This document shows positions 23,903 to 31,515 of a stretch of 64,000 nt of DNA, in pieces. The notes under the pieces are model-generated. The model saw only the letters and a program-made list of their open reading frames with translations. It was not told the DNA's origin and did not search any database. The stretch spans positions 124,001-188,000 of the forward strand of contig CAVQMN010000004.1 in assembly GCA_963713625.1 (NCBI GenBank). Reading direction: 5' to 3'. Positions within the stretch are counted from its first letter, which is position 1; every line of letters starts with the position of its first letter. Source of the stretch: Bog-756 sp963713625. Lineage in GTDB: Bacteria; Actinomycetota; Acidimicrobiia; Acidimicrobiales; RAAP-2. The translations under genes were made by a program, and so were the position numbers.

Positions 23903-25004
23903 CTAGGCAGGCGCCGGCCACACCACGGCCGAACCCCGTGTGGTCAGCTCGACCTCTGTGTTGTCCGCCACCACCAGCTGGCCTTCGGCCCGGACGCTGA
24001 TGAGGTCGGAGGGCGGCTGGGCCAACGGGCTGAGGGTGATCACGGTGTCGTGGCCGTGGAACTGGGTCCGCAGCGCCACCGCCCGGAGCCCGGAGCCGGT
24101 CAGGGCGGTGGAAATGGCCAATTGTTCGGGCCGGACCAGGGCCACCACCGGCCCGGTGATGTCACCCGCCTTGGCGTCCGATCGCAGCGTCATCGGTCCG
24201 AACGGGGTGTCCACCCGGTCCCCTTCCACCGTGGCCGGCACGAGGTTGGCGTTGCCGAGGAACTTGGCCATGGCCGGATCGACCGGATGGTCGTAGAGCT
24301 CCTGGGGTGTCCCTTCCTGCCTGATGACCCCGTCCCGGATGACGGCCACCCGGTCGGCGACCGACAGGGCCTCATCCTGGTCGTGGGTCACCAGCACCGC
24401 GGTGATGCCCCCGGTTCGTAACACGTCTTGGACATCGGACCGGACACTCGAGCGCAGGCTGGCATCGAGTGAGGAGAAGGGCTCGTCCAGTAGGACCACG
24501 GACGGCCGGATGGCCAGCGCCCGGGCCAGGGCCACCCGTTGCTGTTGACCCCCGGAAAGCTGGTGAGGGTAGCGATCGCCGAGGCCGGCCAGACCCACCA
24601 TCTCCAACAGCTCCTCGGTGTTGCTGCCCAATTCTGTGCTTGGTCGCTCGACGCACGCCGAATGAGACATTGGCAGCCACCGTGAGGTGGGGGAAGAGCG
24701 CCCCCTCCTGGGGGACATATCCGATTCCCCGCTGTTCGGGAGGCAAGACCACGTGTCCGTCCTCGACGAGACGACCCCCGAGGGCGATGGTGCCCCGGTC
24801 GGCCCGCTCGAACCCGGCCGTCACCCGCAGCACGGTGGTCTTGCCACTGCCCGACGGTCCGAGGATGGCGGTCAACGAGCCCGCGGGGACATCGAGGTCG
24901 ATGCCCGTGAGCACGGCCTGGGATCCGAACGATTTGTGCAGACCTCTGATCTTCAAGCCGGCCGCGGGGATGGATTCCTCCATGGTGGGAGCCGGTTGCG
25001 ACAT
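23903..25004 (-). pseudogene. Iron(III) ABC transporter ATP-binding protein, interrupted by a frameshift
   Basis: The 5' frame (from 25004) encodes Walker A LGPSGSGKTT and the Q-loop YVPQEGALFPHLT, then loses homology after NVSFGVRR. A second frame, entered around 24635-24665, continues with EELLEMVGLAGLGDRYPHQL, the signature LSGGQQQR, Walker B VVLLDEPFSSLD, the switch His LVTHDQDEA and a C-terminal TOBE-like domain to the stop at 23903. One extra base (or two missing) would rejoin the halves. No long homopolymer marks the spot. The gene lies 5' of the iron operon promoter on the same strand and its halves match an FbpC-type ATPase of about 365 residues. As written the transporter would lack a working ATPase. 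Confidence 0.83.
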
Positions 25005-25072
25005 GGTCCGAGGATAGGGCGATTTCGGCCCCGCCGGTCAGTTCGGTGAGAGAACGGCGCTCTTCGTGGCGG

Positions 25073-25488
25073 CTACGAATGAGGGTCGTCGGCCGCCAGA
25101 TGGGCGGCCATGGCTTCCTTGAGCTGTTCGGCGATGCCCGGCTGGTCCTGGAGAAGCGTGGAGAACTCCTTCCGGCCGATCACTTCGACGATGACGTCGG
25201 TCTTGGCCAACACCGTTGCCGTCCGCCGCCTATCGCCGAGCAGGGCGATCTCACCGAAACACGACCCGGCGTCGCACGTGTTGACGACGTCGCCGTCGAT
25301 CACCACGTCGACCGTGCCGTCAAGTACGACGATGAACTCGTGACCGATGCCCCCTTGGTGGGTCAGCTCGCGCCCCCGGGGAGCTCCAGGCGTGTGGCCA
25401 GATTGGCCACGCGCTTCAAGTCCTTTCGGGAGAGCCCGGCGAACAAAGGAACCTGGGCCAGCAACTCGTCCGTCGTCTTCAGCGCCAT
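25073..25488 (-). pseudogene. Cyclic-nucleotide-binding (CRP-like sensor) domain protein, frameshifted
   Basis: Begins MALKTTDELLAQVPLFAGLS at ATG 25488, seven nt after GGAGGT, and shows the usual N-terminal helix and first strand (RKDLKRVANLATRLELPGG). The frame then hits a stop, while HEFIVVLDGTVDVVIDGD, the phosphate-cassette-like GSCFGEIALLGDRRRTATV and a C-terminal helix continue in the next frame to 25073. Restoring one G in the run written as CCCCC at 25373-25377 rejoins them into a protein of about 138 residues. No DNA-binding or enzyme domain is attached, so it would be a stand-alone sensor domain. The signature GEIALLGDRRRTA suggests cNMP binding competence. Confidence 0.8.
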
Positions 25489-25613
25489 GCGGCGACCTCC
25501 GTCTCGTTGTGGGTGGTACATGACGCCTCGACAACCCGCCCAACCGCCACCGTCGAAGATTACCCAAGACCCGCAGACCGGACGGGCGCCCGACCGGCAC
25601 CTTCGGCTTTATC

Positions 25614-25642
25614 TTGACTAAATCGGTCGGTTTTGTAAGGAT
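25614..25642 (+). promoter_or_regulatory. Possible promoter of the carbonic anhydrase gene
   Basis: TTGACT at 25614-25619 with TAAGGA/AAGGAT about 16-17 nt downstream, in a local AT-rich pocket and 75 nt before the carbonic anhydrase start. The -35 is good and the -10 mediocre. The remainder of 25489-25717 shows no gene. Confidence 0.42.
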
Positions 25643-25717
25643 TGGAACAACCCCAAGTCCATCCCTCTGTGCCCGGGCATTTTCCCGAAAAGCCGAGCAC
25701 GAGAAAGGAGTCCAGCC

Positions 25718-26296
25718 ATGTCGATCTACGACGAGGTTCTCGAAGCCAACGAGGCCTATGCAGCCTCCTTCGGCACCAAAGGGGACCTGGCCCTTCCGCC
25801 GGCACGCCACTTCGCCATTCTCACCTGCATGGATGCCCGACTGGATCCGGCCGGGTACGCCGGGCTCAGCGAGGGCGACGCCCACGTGATACGCAACGCC
25901 GGGGGCCGGGCGAGTGACGACGCCATCCGTTCGCTGGTCATCTCCTACAAGCTCCTCGGCACCAAGGAGTGGTTCGTCATCCACCACTCCGACTGCGGCA
26001 TGGAGTTCTTCACCGATGGGGTCATCCGCGATCTGCTGGCCAGCAGCCTCGAGACCGCCGAGCTCGGCGCTGACGGCTTCCGCGACGTGGGGACCGGACC
26101 GGGATCAGCGGAGGGGAACTACATCGATTGGCTGACCATTGCCGACAACGCTCAGAGCGTGGTCGATGACGTCGCCCGCATCCGCAACCATCCGCTCGTC
26201 CCCGGGGGCATCGTCATCTACGGCTTCATCTACGACGTCACGACCGGGCGCCTGGTGGAGGTGCCCGAAGCGACCAAGGCGGGGCTGCCCCACTAG
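25718..26296 (+). CDS. Beta-class carbonic anhydrase
   Basis: Zinc enzyme interconverting CO2 and bicarbonate, 192 residues. Zinc ligands are Cys-37 in LTCMDARLD (with Asp-39 and Arg-41, the catalytic dyad) and His-90/Cys-93 in VIHHSDCGM. RNAGGRASDDAIRS is the conserved second block. The short form resembles the mycobacterial type III/Rv1284-like group. AAAGGAG about 7 nt upstream supports the ATG. Bicarbonate supply would suit the carboxylating enzymes encoded at the left end, but there is no direct linkage. Confidence 0.93.
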   Translation: MSIYDEVLEANEAYAASFGTKGDLALPPARHFAILTCMDARLDPAGYAGLSEGDAHVIRNAGGRASDDAIRSLVISYKLLGTKEWFVIHHSDCGMEFFTDGVIRDLLASSLETAELGADGFRDVGTGPGSAEGNYIDWLTIADNAQSVVDDVARIRNHPLVPGGIVIYGFIYDVTTGRLVEVPEATKAGLPH

Positions 26297-26335
26297 GGGC
26301 GACGACCCGGTGGTCCATCCGCCGGGGATCACCCT

Positions 26336-27454
26336 TCAGAGCATCCGGCGGCGGGAAGCCCGCCACGCCCACCGCCCGGCCAGGAACAACACGCCCACGA
26401 AGAGCAGCACGAACAGCGTCGTCCCGGCGATGCGGACGAGCCACTCCACCCCGGACACGAACCCACCGATCCCCGAGTGCCACGCCTTGTCCAGTCCAGA
26501 GCGGGCCGGCTGGGGCGGGGGCGGGCGGTGGCCGCTTTCGGCGAGTGTCACCGTGAGCGTGCCGTAGGTGGTCTCGTTGTCGAGCACCGAGAGTTGGCCT
26601 TGGAGCTGCTCGATCTGGCTCTGCAGGGTGTCGAGCTGACTCTGGACGGCCAGGATGTCACCGATCGACGTGGCCTGAGACATGATCGTCAGGTACTGCT
26701 GCCGGCTCGCTTCGAGCGCGGTGATCCGCGCCTGGAGGTCCACGACCTGGCCGGTGACATCGGTGGAGTTGGTGGTGACCGATGTGGCGTGCCCGAACCG
26801 CTGTACCTGGGACACCACCGTGGCAAACGACGACTCGGGTACCCGCAGGACGATGGTGCCGGAGGAGGGGACGGCCGTTCCGTTCCCCGTGCCGGCCGAG
26901 CCGACCTGGGCCTGGCTGCTGGCCACAAATCCCCCCTTGGCCGCGGCCAGATACGTGAGTGAGGCCATCACCGACTGCAGCTTCCCGGAGCCGATGGCCA
27001 GACTGATCGACCCGTTGGCCTCGACCTTGGCCGACTGACCGACGGACCCGGAAGGGAGTGGCGGCACGGAGCTCGCCGGTGTCGCGCTTCCCGATGGGGT
27101 CGGTGCCGCCGTCCCCGCATTGGTGTGAGCCGGGGCGAACTCGCCCGCTGAGGATCCGCCGCCGGTCACCCCGGTCGTTGCCGGTCCGGCAACGTTGCCT
27201 CCGTTCGAGCCCGACCTGGTGGCCACCAACGACACGGACACCCCGACCACCACCACGATGGCCGCCGCGGCCACCAGGATCCTCCGGCCCCGGCTGCCAG
27301 CGGCCACGGGGAGCCGTGGACGTGGCGTCCCAGCCTTCGGCGCAGTGGCGCGCGCCGCGTCGAGAATGCGCTCGGCGGCCCCTTCAGGGATCCCGATGCC
27401 GGCCGCGGCCTCACCGATCATGCCGCCGAGAACCTCCTCGTCGATCATGGTCAT
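26336..27454 (-). CDS. DUF4349 membrane protein, candidate anti-sigma partner
   Basis: A 372-residue membrane protein. The cytoplasmic N-terminus (about 1-55) is followed by TM1 (RILVAAAAIVVVVGVSVSLV), a Ser/Thr/Pro linker, the DUF4349 domain with a long coiled coil (LQARITALEASRQQYLTIMS, later VQSQLDTLQSQIEQLQGQL) and a second TM near the C-terminus. The ATG at 27454 overlaps the stop of the sigma-factor gene (TGATG) and has GGAGGT six nt upstream. Co-translation with an ECF sigma factor and the short cytosolic N-terminus suggest it is, or carries, an anti-sigma factor; this is inference, as DUF4349 is not itself a characterised anti-sigma domain. Confidence 0.85.
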   Translation of the reverse strand: MTMIDEEVLGGMIGEAAAGIGIPEGAAERILDAARATAPKAGTPRPRLPVAAGSRGRRILVAAAAIVVVVGVSVSLVATRSGSNGGNVAGPATTGVTGGGSSAGEFAPAHTNAGTAAPTPSGSATPASSVPPLPSGSVGQSAKVEANGSISLAIGSGKLQSVMASLTYLAAAKGGFVASSQAQVGSAGTGNGTAVPSSGTIVLRVPESSFATVVSQVQRFGHATSVTTNSTDVTGQVVDLQARITALEASRQQYLTIMSQATSIGDILAVQSQLDTLQSQIEQLQGQLSVLDNETTYGTLTVTLAESGHRPPPPQPARSGLDKAWHSGIGGFVSGVEWLVRIAGTTLFVLLFVGVLFLAGRWAWRASRRRML

Positions 27455-27996
27455 CACAGCACCTCCGATGCCGGGCTGGCTCCGCCGGGCTGCGACTGCA
27501 GCGACGGGTGCTCGGCAAGTAGTCGGCGAGCCTCGTGCAGGCGCGACTTCACGGTTCCTTGTCGCCGGCCGATGGCGGTGGCGATCTCTCGCTCGCTGAG
27601 ATCGGCGTAGTAACGCAGGACGATGACAACCCGCAACTGGACCGGTAGGTCGTGCAGGGCACGAACGATGTCCCGCTTACGGGCGACGCGGGTCGGGGTG
27701 TCCTCGCCGGACGGGGCGGTGGCCAGTTCGTCGTCGTTCGACCGTCGGTCCCGATGGGGGATCTCCTGGCGGAGCTTCGAGTTGCACGAGTTGACGACCA
27801 CCCGGTAGAGCCACGGCTTGAAGTCGGCCCCACTGCTGAGGGAGTCTCGGAATCGCCAGGCGCGCAAGAAGGCCTCCTGGACGGCTTCCTCGGCGTCGGA
27901 ACGGTTGCCCAGGATCAGGCACGCGGTGCGGAACGAACGCGGATAGCCCTCGGCCAGCCACACCTCAAGGTCGTGCACGTCCGTATGACCCTTCAC
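27454..27996 (-). CDS. ECF-type RNA polymerase sigma-70 factor
   Basis: A 180-residue extracytoplasmic-function sigma factor. Region 2 (about 20-85) contains NRSDAEEAVQEAFLRAWRF and FKPWLYRVVVNSCNSKLR; region 4 (about 110-165) has LPVQLRVVIVLRYYADLSER followed by the helix-turn-helix EIATAIGRRQGTVKSRL. No C-terminal SnoaL-like or other extension. Start is GTG 27996, with GGGGAG eight nt upstream. It is translationally linked to the DUF4349 membrane protein. Its promoter target is not identifiable here. Confidence 0.93.
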   Translation of the reverse strand: MKGHTDVHDLEVWLAEGYPRSFRTACLILGNRSDAEEAVQEAFLRAWRFRDSLSSGADFKPWLYRVVVNSCNSKLRQEIPHRDRRSNDDELATAPSGEDTPTRVARKRDIVRALHDLPVQLRVVIVLRYYADLSEREIATAIGRRQGTVKSRLHEARRLLAEHPSLQSQPGGASPASEVL

Positions 27997-28167
27997 CCTT
28001 TCGGCTCCCCCTGCTCAACCACGCGGAGTTTCCGTTCGCATACACATAGTGACGCTCGGGGGACCAAAAAGGTTCGGCGGGGGCCGCGATTCGAAAACTT
28101 CGCCAAATCCGACGATGTCGTTCCCGCACTGGCACGGGTAGGATTGCTGGCCATCGCAGGAGGCGGC

Positions 28168-28929
28168 ATGAGTCCGAAACGGTCGACTGACTCACACCGG
28201 CAAGCAGGTCCGAAGCCGGTCAAGGGCCAGGTACGGCTGGCGACACGTCCCGTGTGCCGAGCCAACGGCAAGACGCCCCCCCGGGTTGCCGCGACCAACG
28301 GCAAGACGCCCCCCGGGGTTGCCGCGACCAACGGCATACCGCATCCCCTGGTTGCCGCGACCAACGGCATACGGGTGGCCGAGGTGTCCGACCTGTCGGC
28401 CCTCCTGGCGGCCCTACGGGACGAACTGACCGGGCTGCGGATTCGGGTGGAGGTGGCCGAGGCCGAGGCCCGGGAGCGGGACCGGGTGATCGCGGCCAAG
28501 GACGAAGCCCTCGGATCGCTTCGGGCCATCCTCGCCGCCGGCCGGGTCGCGCCACCGATGCTGACGGAATCCGCCACCCCGGTGCCGAACGTGGCCCCTC
28601 CCGCGACCACGCCGAACCCTGCCCTCAGCGGCCTCGGGCGGAGCGAGGACCATGCCGAACCGAAACCGACCCGGGCCGGGCCGGAAGGCCCCGAGGTCGG
28701 GACAGCACCGGCCAAAGCCACGCCCGAGGCGCTGGTGGCCCAACCGGGATTGGCCCCGGTCGGGCGGGAACCGCCCAAGCCCCAGAAGCGGCGGGCCGCG
28801 GCCTCGCTGCCCACCACCCTGGACAGCCTGCTCGCCAACAAGCCGGCCGAGCCCGAGGAGGCACCTCGCCCCTGGTGGCGACGCGCCCCGAGGCCCGAGC
28901 CGCGGGAGGCAGCCGACAAGGGGGAATAG
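28168..28929 (+). CDS. Coiled-coil protein with in-frame 11-residue tandem repeat, unknown function
   Basis: A 253-residue protein that I do not recognise. AGGAGG four nt before the ATG at 28168 supports translation. After a basic N-terminus come three and a third copies of an 11-residue unit (NGKTPPRVAAT, NGKTPPGVAAT, NGIPHPLVAAT, NGI), then a coiled coil (about 73-125: LLAALRDELTGLRIRVEVAE and on), a Pro/Ala-rich linker and a C-terminal PRPWWRRAPR motif. The coiled coil plus terminal PWWRR resembles the tail of actinobacterial small HTH/excisionase-type regulators, but no helix-turn-helix is visible; the repeat sits where one would be. Function unknown. Confidence 0.68.
   Translation: MSPKRSTDSHRQAGPKPVKGQVRLATRPVCRANGKTPPRVAATNGKTPPGVAATNGIPHPLVAATNGIRVAEVSDLSALLAALRDELTGLRIRVEVAEAEARERDRVIAAKDEALGSLRAILAAGRVAPPMLTESATPVPNVAPPATTPNPALSGLGRSEDHAEPKPTRAGPEGPEVGTAPAKATPEALVAQPGLAPVGREPPKPQKRRAAASLPTTLDSLLANKPAEPEEAPRPWWRRAPRPEPREAADKGE
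28264..28374 (+). repeat. 33-bp tandem repeat, 3.4 copies, in frame
   Basis: Units at 28264-28296, 28297-28329 and 28330-28362, with a partial fourth at 28363-28374. The half GTTGCCGCGACCAACGGCA is conserved in all; units 1 and 2 differ by one base while unit 3 has diverged in its middle. The period is a multiple of three, so copy-number change keeps the reading frame of the surrounding gene. Confidence 0.9.
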
Positions 28930-28932
28930 GGA

Positions 28933-28959
28933 GACGACGACGACGACGACGACGACGAC
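28933..28959. repeat. Trinucleotide microsatellite (GAC)9
   Basis: Nine uninterrupted GAC units begin four nt after the stop of the coiled-coil protein gene, so they are not translated in that frame. A strong inverted repeat follows immediately. No other simple repeat of this length occurs in the window. Confidence 0.9.
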
Positions 28960-28967
28960 GGTCCTGA

Positions 28968-28996
28968 CCGGAGGTTCTCCGGCCCGGAACCTCCGG
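28968..28996 (+). terminator. Perfect 10-bp hairpin after the GAC repeat
   Basis: CCGGAGGTTC (28968-28977) pairs exactly with GAACCTCCGG (28987-28996) around a 9-nt loop. No T-run follows. Its place 39 nt beyond a stop codon suggests a transcript 3' end. The rest of 28997-29189 shows no convincing gene. Confidence 0.5.
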
Positions 28997-29189
28997 AGAT
29001 GGAGCTCCCGGTCGAAGACCCCGTCGTCGTTTCCTTGTCGCACCCATTCCCCGGGGCCTGGTTTGACCCATGGAATTCACGTGCTGCCCAGCCGGTCCGC
29101 AGGCGCCTCTCAGCTGGCATTTAAGTGCGCATCGGATAGTCGACAGGCAGGGGGTTGTCGCAGGCTCGTCAACGAGCCGAAGGGTGAGC

Positions 29190-29453
29190 ATGAATCCGAT
29201 CAAGGCTGTGGCCAGCAGACTCCATTCGCACAAAGGGTTCACCTACGTCATGGACAGCACCCTGTGGGAGTGCGACAGCTGCGGCGAGAGGTTGAGTCAT
29301 CTCGCCAAGATCCGGCACCCCAAGAGCTGCCCCAACAGGGCCTTGCCGGCGGTCGCCGACGAGCCGAGGATCAGCGAACTGCGGCCAAAGCGTTCTGATG
29401 GCGGTGGCGGAACTCGCTCGGAGGACTCCGGCCGCGACAGCGCCGCGGGGTAA
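29190..29453 (+). CDS. Small zinc-ribbon-like protein, unknown function
   Basis: An 87-residue frame starting MNPIKAVASRLHSHKGFTYV, with a GAAGGGTGA ribosome-site-like stretch just upstream. WECDSCGERLSHLAKIRHPK is followed by a third Cys (SCPNRAL) and preceded by His residues, a CxxC...H...C pattern that could bind zinc. The C-terminal third is low-complexity. I do not recognise a family. The frame could be opened further upstream (29070) but that part has no ribosome site and looks non-coding. Confidence 0.52.
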   Translation: MNPIKAVASRLHSHKGFTYVMDSTLWECDSCGERLSHLAKIRHPKSCPNRALPAVADEPRISELRPKRSDGGGGTRSEDSGRDSAAG

Positions 29454-29501
29454 CCGATCGACGGTGCGCCACCGCACCGGTGGTGGGCATCGGGCAGAGT
29501 A

Positions 29502-30881
29502 ATGGGCATGGCCGGCCACCGTGAGATCATTGATCGGCTGCGCCGGGTCGCCGGCGATCGGGTCATCGTCGATCCCGACCTCATCGCCTCCTACACGACG
29601 GACTGGACCAGGCGATTCGCGGGACGCTCGGCCGTGGTGGTCAGGCCGGGCTCCACCGATGAGGTTGCCGCCATCGTGCGGGCCTGCCGGGAACTCGGCG
29701 TCGCCCTGGTCCCCCAAGGAGGTAACACCGGACTGGTCGGCGGGGGCGTTCCCCTCCACGGCGAGGTGGTCATGAGCCTGCGAGGCCTCCAGACCCTCGA
29801 GCCGATCGACACCATGTCCGGACAGGTCACCGCCGGTGCCGGGGTGGTGCTGTCCGCCCTGCAAGAGGCGGCCCGGACCGCCGGCTGGGCGTACGGGGTC
29901 GATCTGGCCAGCCGCCAATCGGCGACGGTGGGCGGGATGGTGGCCACGAACGCCGGCGGGACGCACGTCATCCGCTACGGGGACACCCGGGCACAGGTGC
30001 TCGGCCTGGAAGCCGTGCTCGGAACCGGCTCGGTGATCTCGCACCTCGGCGGGCTGGTCAAGGACAATACGGGCTACGACCTGCCCGGCCTGATCTGTGG
30101 CAGTGAAGGCACCCTGGCCATCGTGACCGCAGCCCGGCTGCGCCTGGTCCCTGCCACCTCCCACCGCACCGTCGCCGTGCTCGCCTTCCCCACCGTGGCC
30201 CGGGCCGTGGACGCGTCGGTCTCGCTGCGGTTGGCCATTCCCGCGCTGGAGGCGGCCGAGCTGTTTCTCGCCCCCGGCCTCGAGCTGGTCTGTTCGGTGA
30301 CCGGGATGGCCCCTCCGTTCTCCTCGCCACACGCCGTCTACCTCCTGGTGGAGGCGGCCGATCGCACCGACCCGACGGAGGCGCTGGCCGCGGCGACGGC
30401 TTCGCTCGGCCAGATGATCGACGCCGTCGTGGCCACCGAACCCACCCGGCGTGCCGAGTTGTGGCGCTACCGCGAAGCGCACACTGAGGCCATCAACACC
30501 CTGGGCCCACCACACAAGCTGGACGTCACCGTGCCGCTCCCCAGGCTCGCCGAGTTCATCGACACCGTTCCCGGGCTGGTGCGGAGCGTCGCACCCGAGG
30601 CCCGCACCTGGTTGTTCGGGCACGTCGGGGACGGGAACATCCACGTGAACGTGAGCGGTCTCCCGCCCGACGACGATCGGGTCGACGAGGCCGTCGTCGC
30701 CCTGGTGGCCTCGTTCGGCGGCAGCATCAGCGCCGAACACGGTATCGGGACAGCCAAGCGGCAGTGGCTGCACCTGTCACGCGGCGCGGAGGAGATCGAC
30801 GCCTTCCGAGCTCTCAAAGGGGCGCTCGACCCCGACCGGGTGCTGAACCCCAACGTGCTGCTTCCACCCATCGGGGGATGA
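29502..30881 (+). CDS. FAD-binding 2-hydroxyacid dehydrogenase (D-lactate/2-hydroxyglutarate/glycolate type)
   Basis: A 459-residue flavoprotein of the FAD_binding_4/FAD-oxidase C family. The FAD-pyrophosphate loop is VPQGGNTGLVGGGVP (about 68-82), with SATVGGMVATNAGG further on; the C-terminal substrate and metal region has LFGHVGDGNIHVN (about 369) and SAEHGIGTAKR. It oxidises a 2-hydroxyacid and passes electrons to a quinone, ETF or cytochrome. Which acid cannot be read from sequence. No glcE/glcF-like partner genes are adjacent. Confidence 0.9.
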   Translation: MGMAGHREIIDRLRRVAGDRVIVDPDLIASYTTDWTRRFAGRSAVVVRPGSTDEVAAIVRACRELGVALVPQGGNTGLVGGGVPLHGEVVMSLRGLQTLEPIDTMSGQVTAGAGVVLSALQEAARTAGWAYGVDLASRQSATVGGMVATNAGGTHVIRYGDTRAQVLGLEAVLGTGSVISHLGGLVKDNTGYDLPGLICGSEGTLAIVTAARLRLVPATSHRTVAVLAFPTVARAVDASVSLRLAIPALEAAELFLAPGLELVCSVTGMAPPFSSPHAVYLLVEAADRTDPTEALAAATASLGQMIDAVVATEPTRRAELWRYREAHTEAINTLGPPHKLDVTVPLPRLAEFIDTVPGLVRSVAPEARTWLFGHVGDGNIHVNVSGLPPDDDRVDEAVVALVASFGGSISAEHGIGTAKRQWLHLSRGAEEIDAFRALKGALDPDRVLNPNVLLPPIGG

Positions 30882-30928
30882 TCCCGCGACGACGAGTGGT
30901 GCGGCCGGAGCCGAATCTGGAGACCGGC

Positions 30929-31393
30929 CTAGTTCTGTGAGCACTCGGCGCACCGACCGAGGATGGCGAAGTGATGGGGGTCGATGGTGAACCCGAGCTG
31001 CCGTTTGGCCTTGCGGGCCAGCTCGGCGAAGAGCTCGTCTCTGGCCTCGACCCGCTTCCCACACTGGTCGCAGACGAAGTGGGCGTGGGCGTGGGCGGCC
31101 AGGAGGTAGGTGGCCGGGCCGTGACCCAGGTGGGCGTGTTCGATGACGCCCAGCTTCTGGAGCTCCTCCAGATTCCGGTAGATGGTGGAGAGATGGACGT
31201 CGGGGGCCCGCCGCTGGACGGATGCGGTCAGCTCTTCGGCGGTCAGATGGCTGTCCGTCTCGAAGAGGATCTCGAGAATGATCCTGCGGGACGGCGTGGC
31301 CCGGCCTCCCCGGGCCCGGACCAGGGCGAAGACGTCATCGACCGTGGTCGGTGGCCCGCCGGCGGCGGCCGGGGACGAGGCCTGCTTGCTCAT
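30929..31393 (-). CDS. Fur-family metalloregulator, probably nickel-responsive (Nur-like)
   Basis: A 154-residue Fur-family repressor: winged-helix domain (about 20-90) with RATPSRRIILEILF and STIYRNLEELQKLG, then a dimer/metal domain with HAHAHFVCDQC (His 101, 103, 105; Cys 108, 111) and a second CxxC (C148, C151), giving the structural zinc site. It is divergent from a NiCoT nickel permease, and the intergenic region holds a sequence like the Streptomyces Nur operator, so nickel is a better guess than iron or zinc. The ATG at 31393 has no clear ribosome site. Confidence 0.9.
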   Translation of the reverse strand: MSKQASSPAAAGGPPTTVDDVFALVRARGGRATPSRRIILEILFETDSHLTAEELTASVQRRAPDVHLSTIYRNLEELQKLGVIEHAHLGHGPATYLLAAHAHAHFVCDQCGKRVEARDELFAELARKAKRQLGFTIDPHHFAILGRCAECSQN

Positions 31394-31439
31394 TGGTAGT
31401 CAGGGTAGACGGCGGCACCTCATCCGGGAACGTAACTTG

Positions 31440-31456
31440 TTGCGAATAGATTGCAA
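31440..31456 (+). promoter_or_regulatory. Nur-box-like operator between the Fur-family gene and the nickel permease
   Basis: TTGCGA-ATAGA-TTGCAA matches, with one mismatch, the Streptomyces Nur box as I recall it (tTGCaa-N5-ttGCAA). It is an imperfect inverted repeat in the only intergenic space between the two divergent genes and overlaps the -35 of the permease promoter, a position fitting repression. Confidence 0.65.
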
Positions 31457-31467
31457 CTGGGTAGGAT
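31440..31467 (+). promoter_or_regulatory. Possible promoter of the nickel permease gene
   Basis: TTGCGA (31440-31445) and TAGGAT (31462-31467) are separated by 16 nt, about 50 nt before the permease start. The -10 is good and the -35 acceptable. Confidence 0.5.
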
Positions 31468-31515
31468 ACGCACCGAGTCCACGACGGACCGGGCGTCAGG
31501 AGGAGGAGTTCGTTC

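Noticed and set aside
28254..28380. Repeat cluster considered as a CRISPR array
   Set aside because: The 33-bp units are directly tandem with no spacers, lie in an open frame and no cas genes are nearby. The RecB/Cas4-like gene at 58393 lacks the Cys cluster of Cas4.
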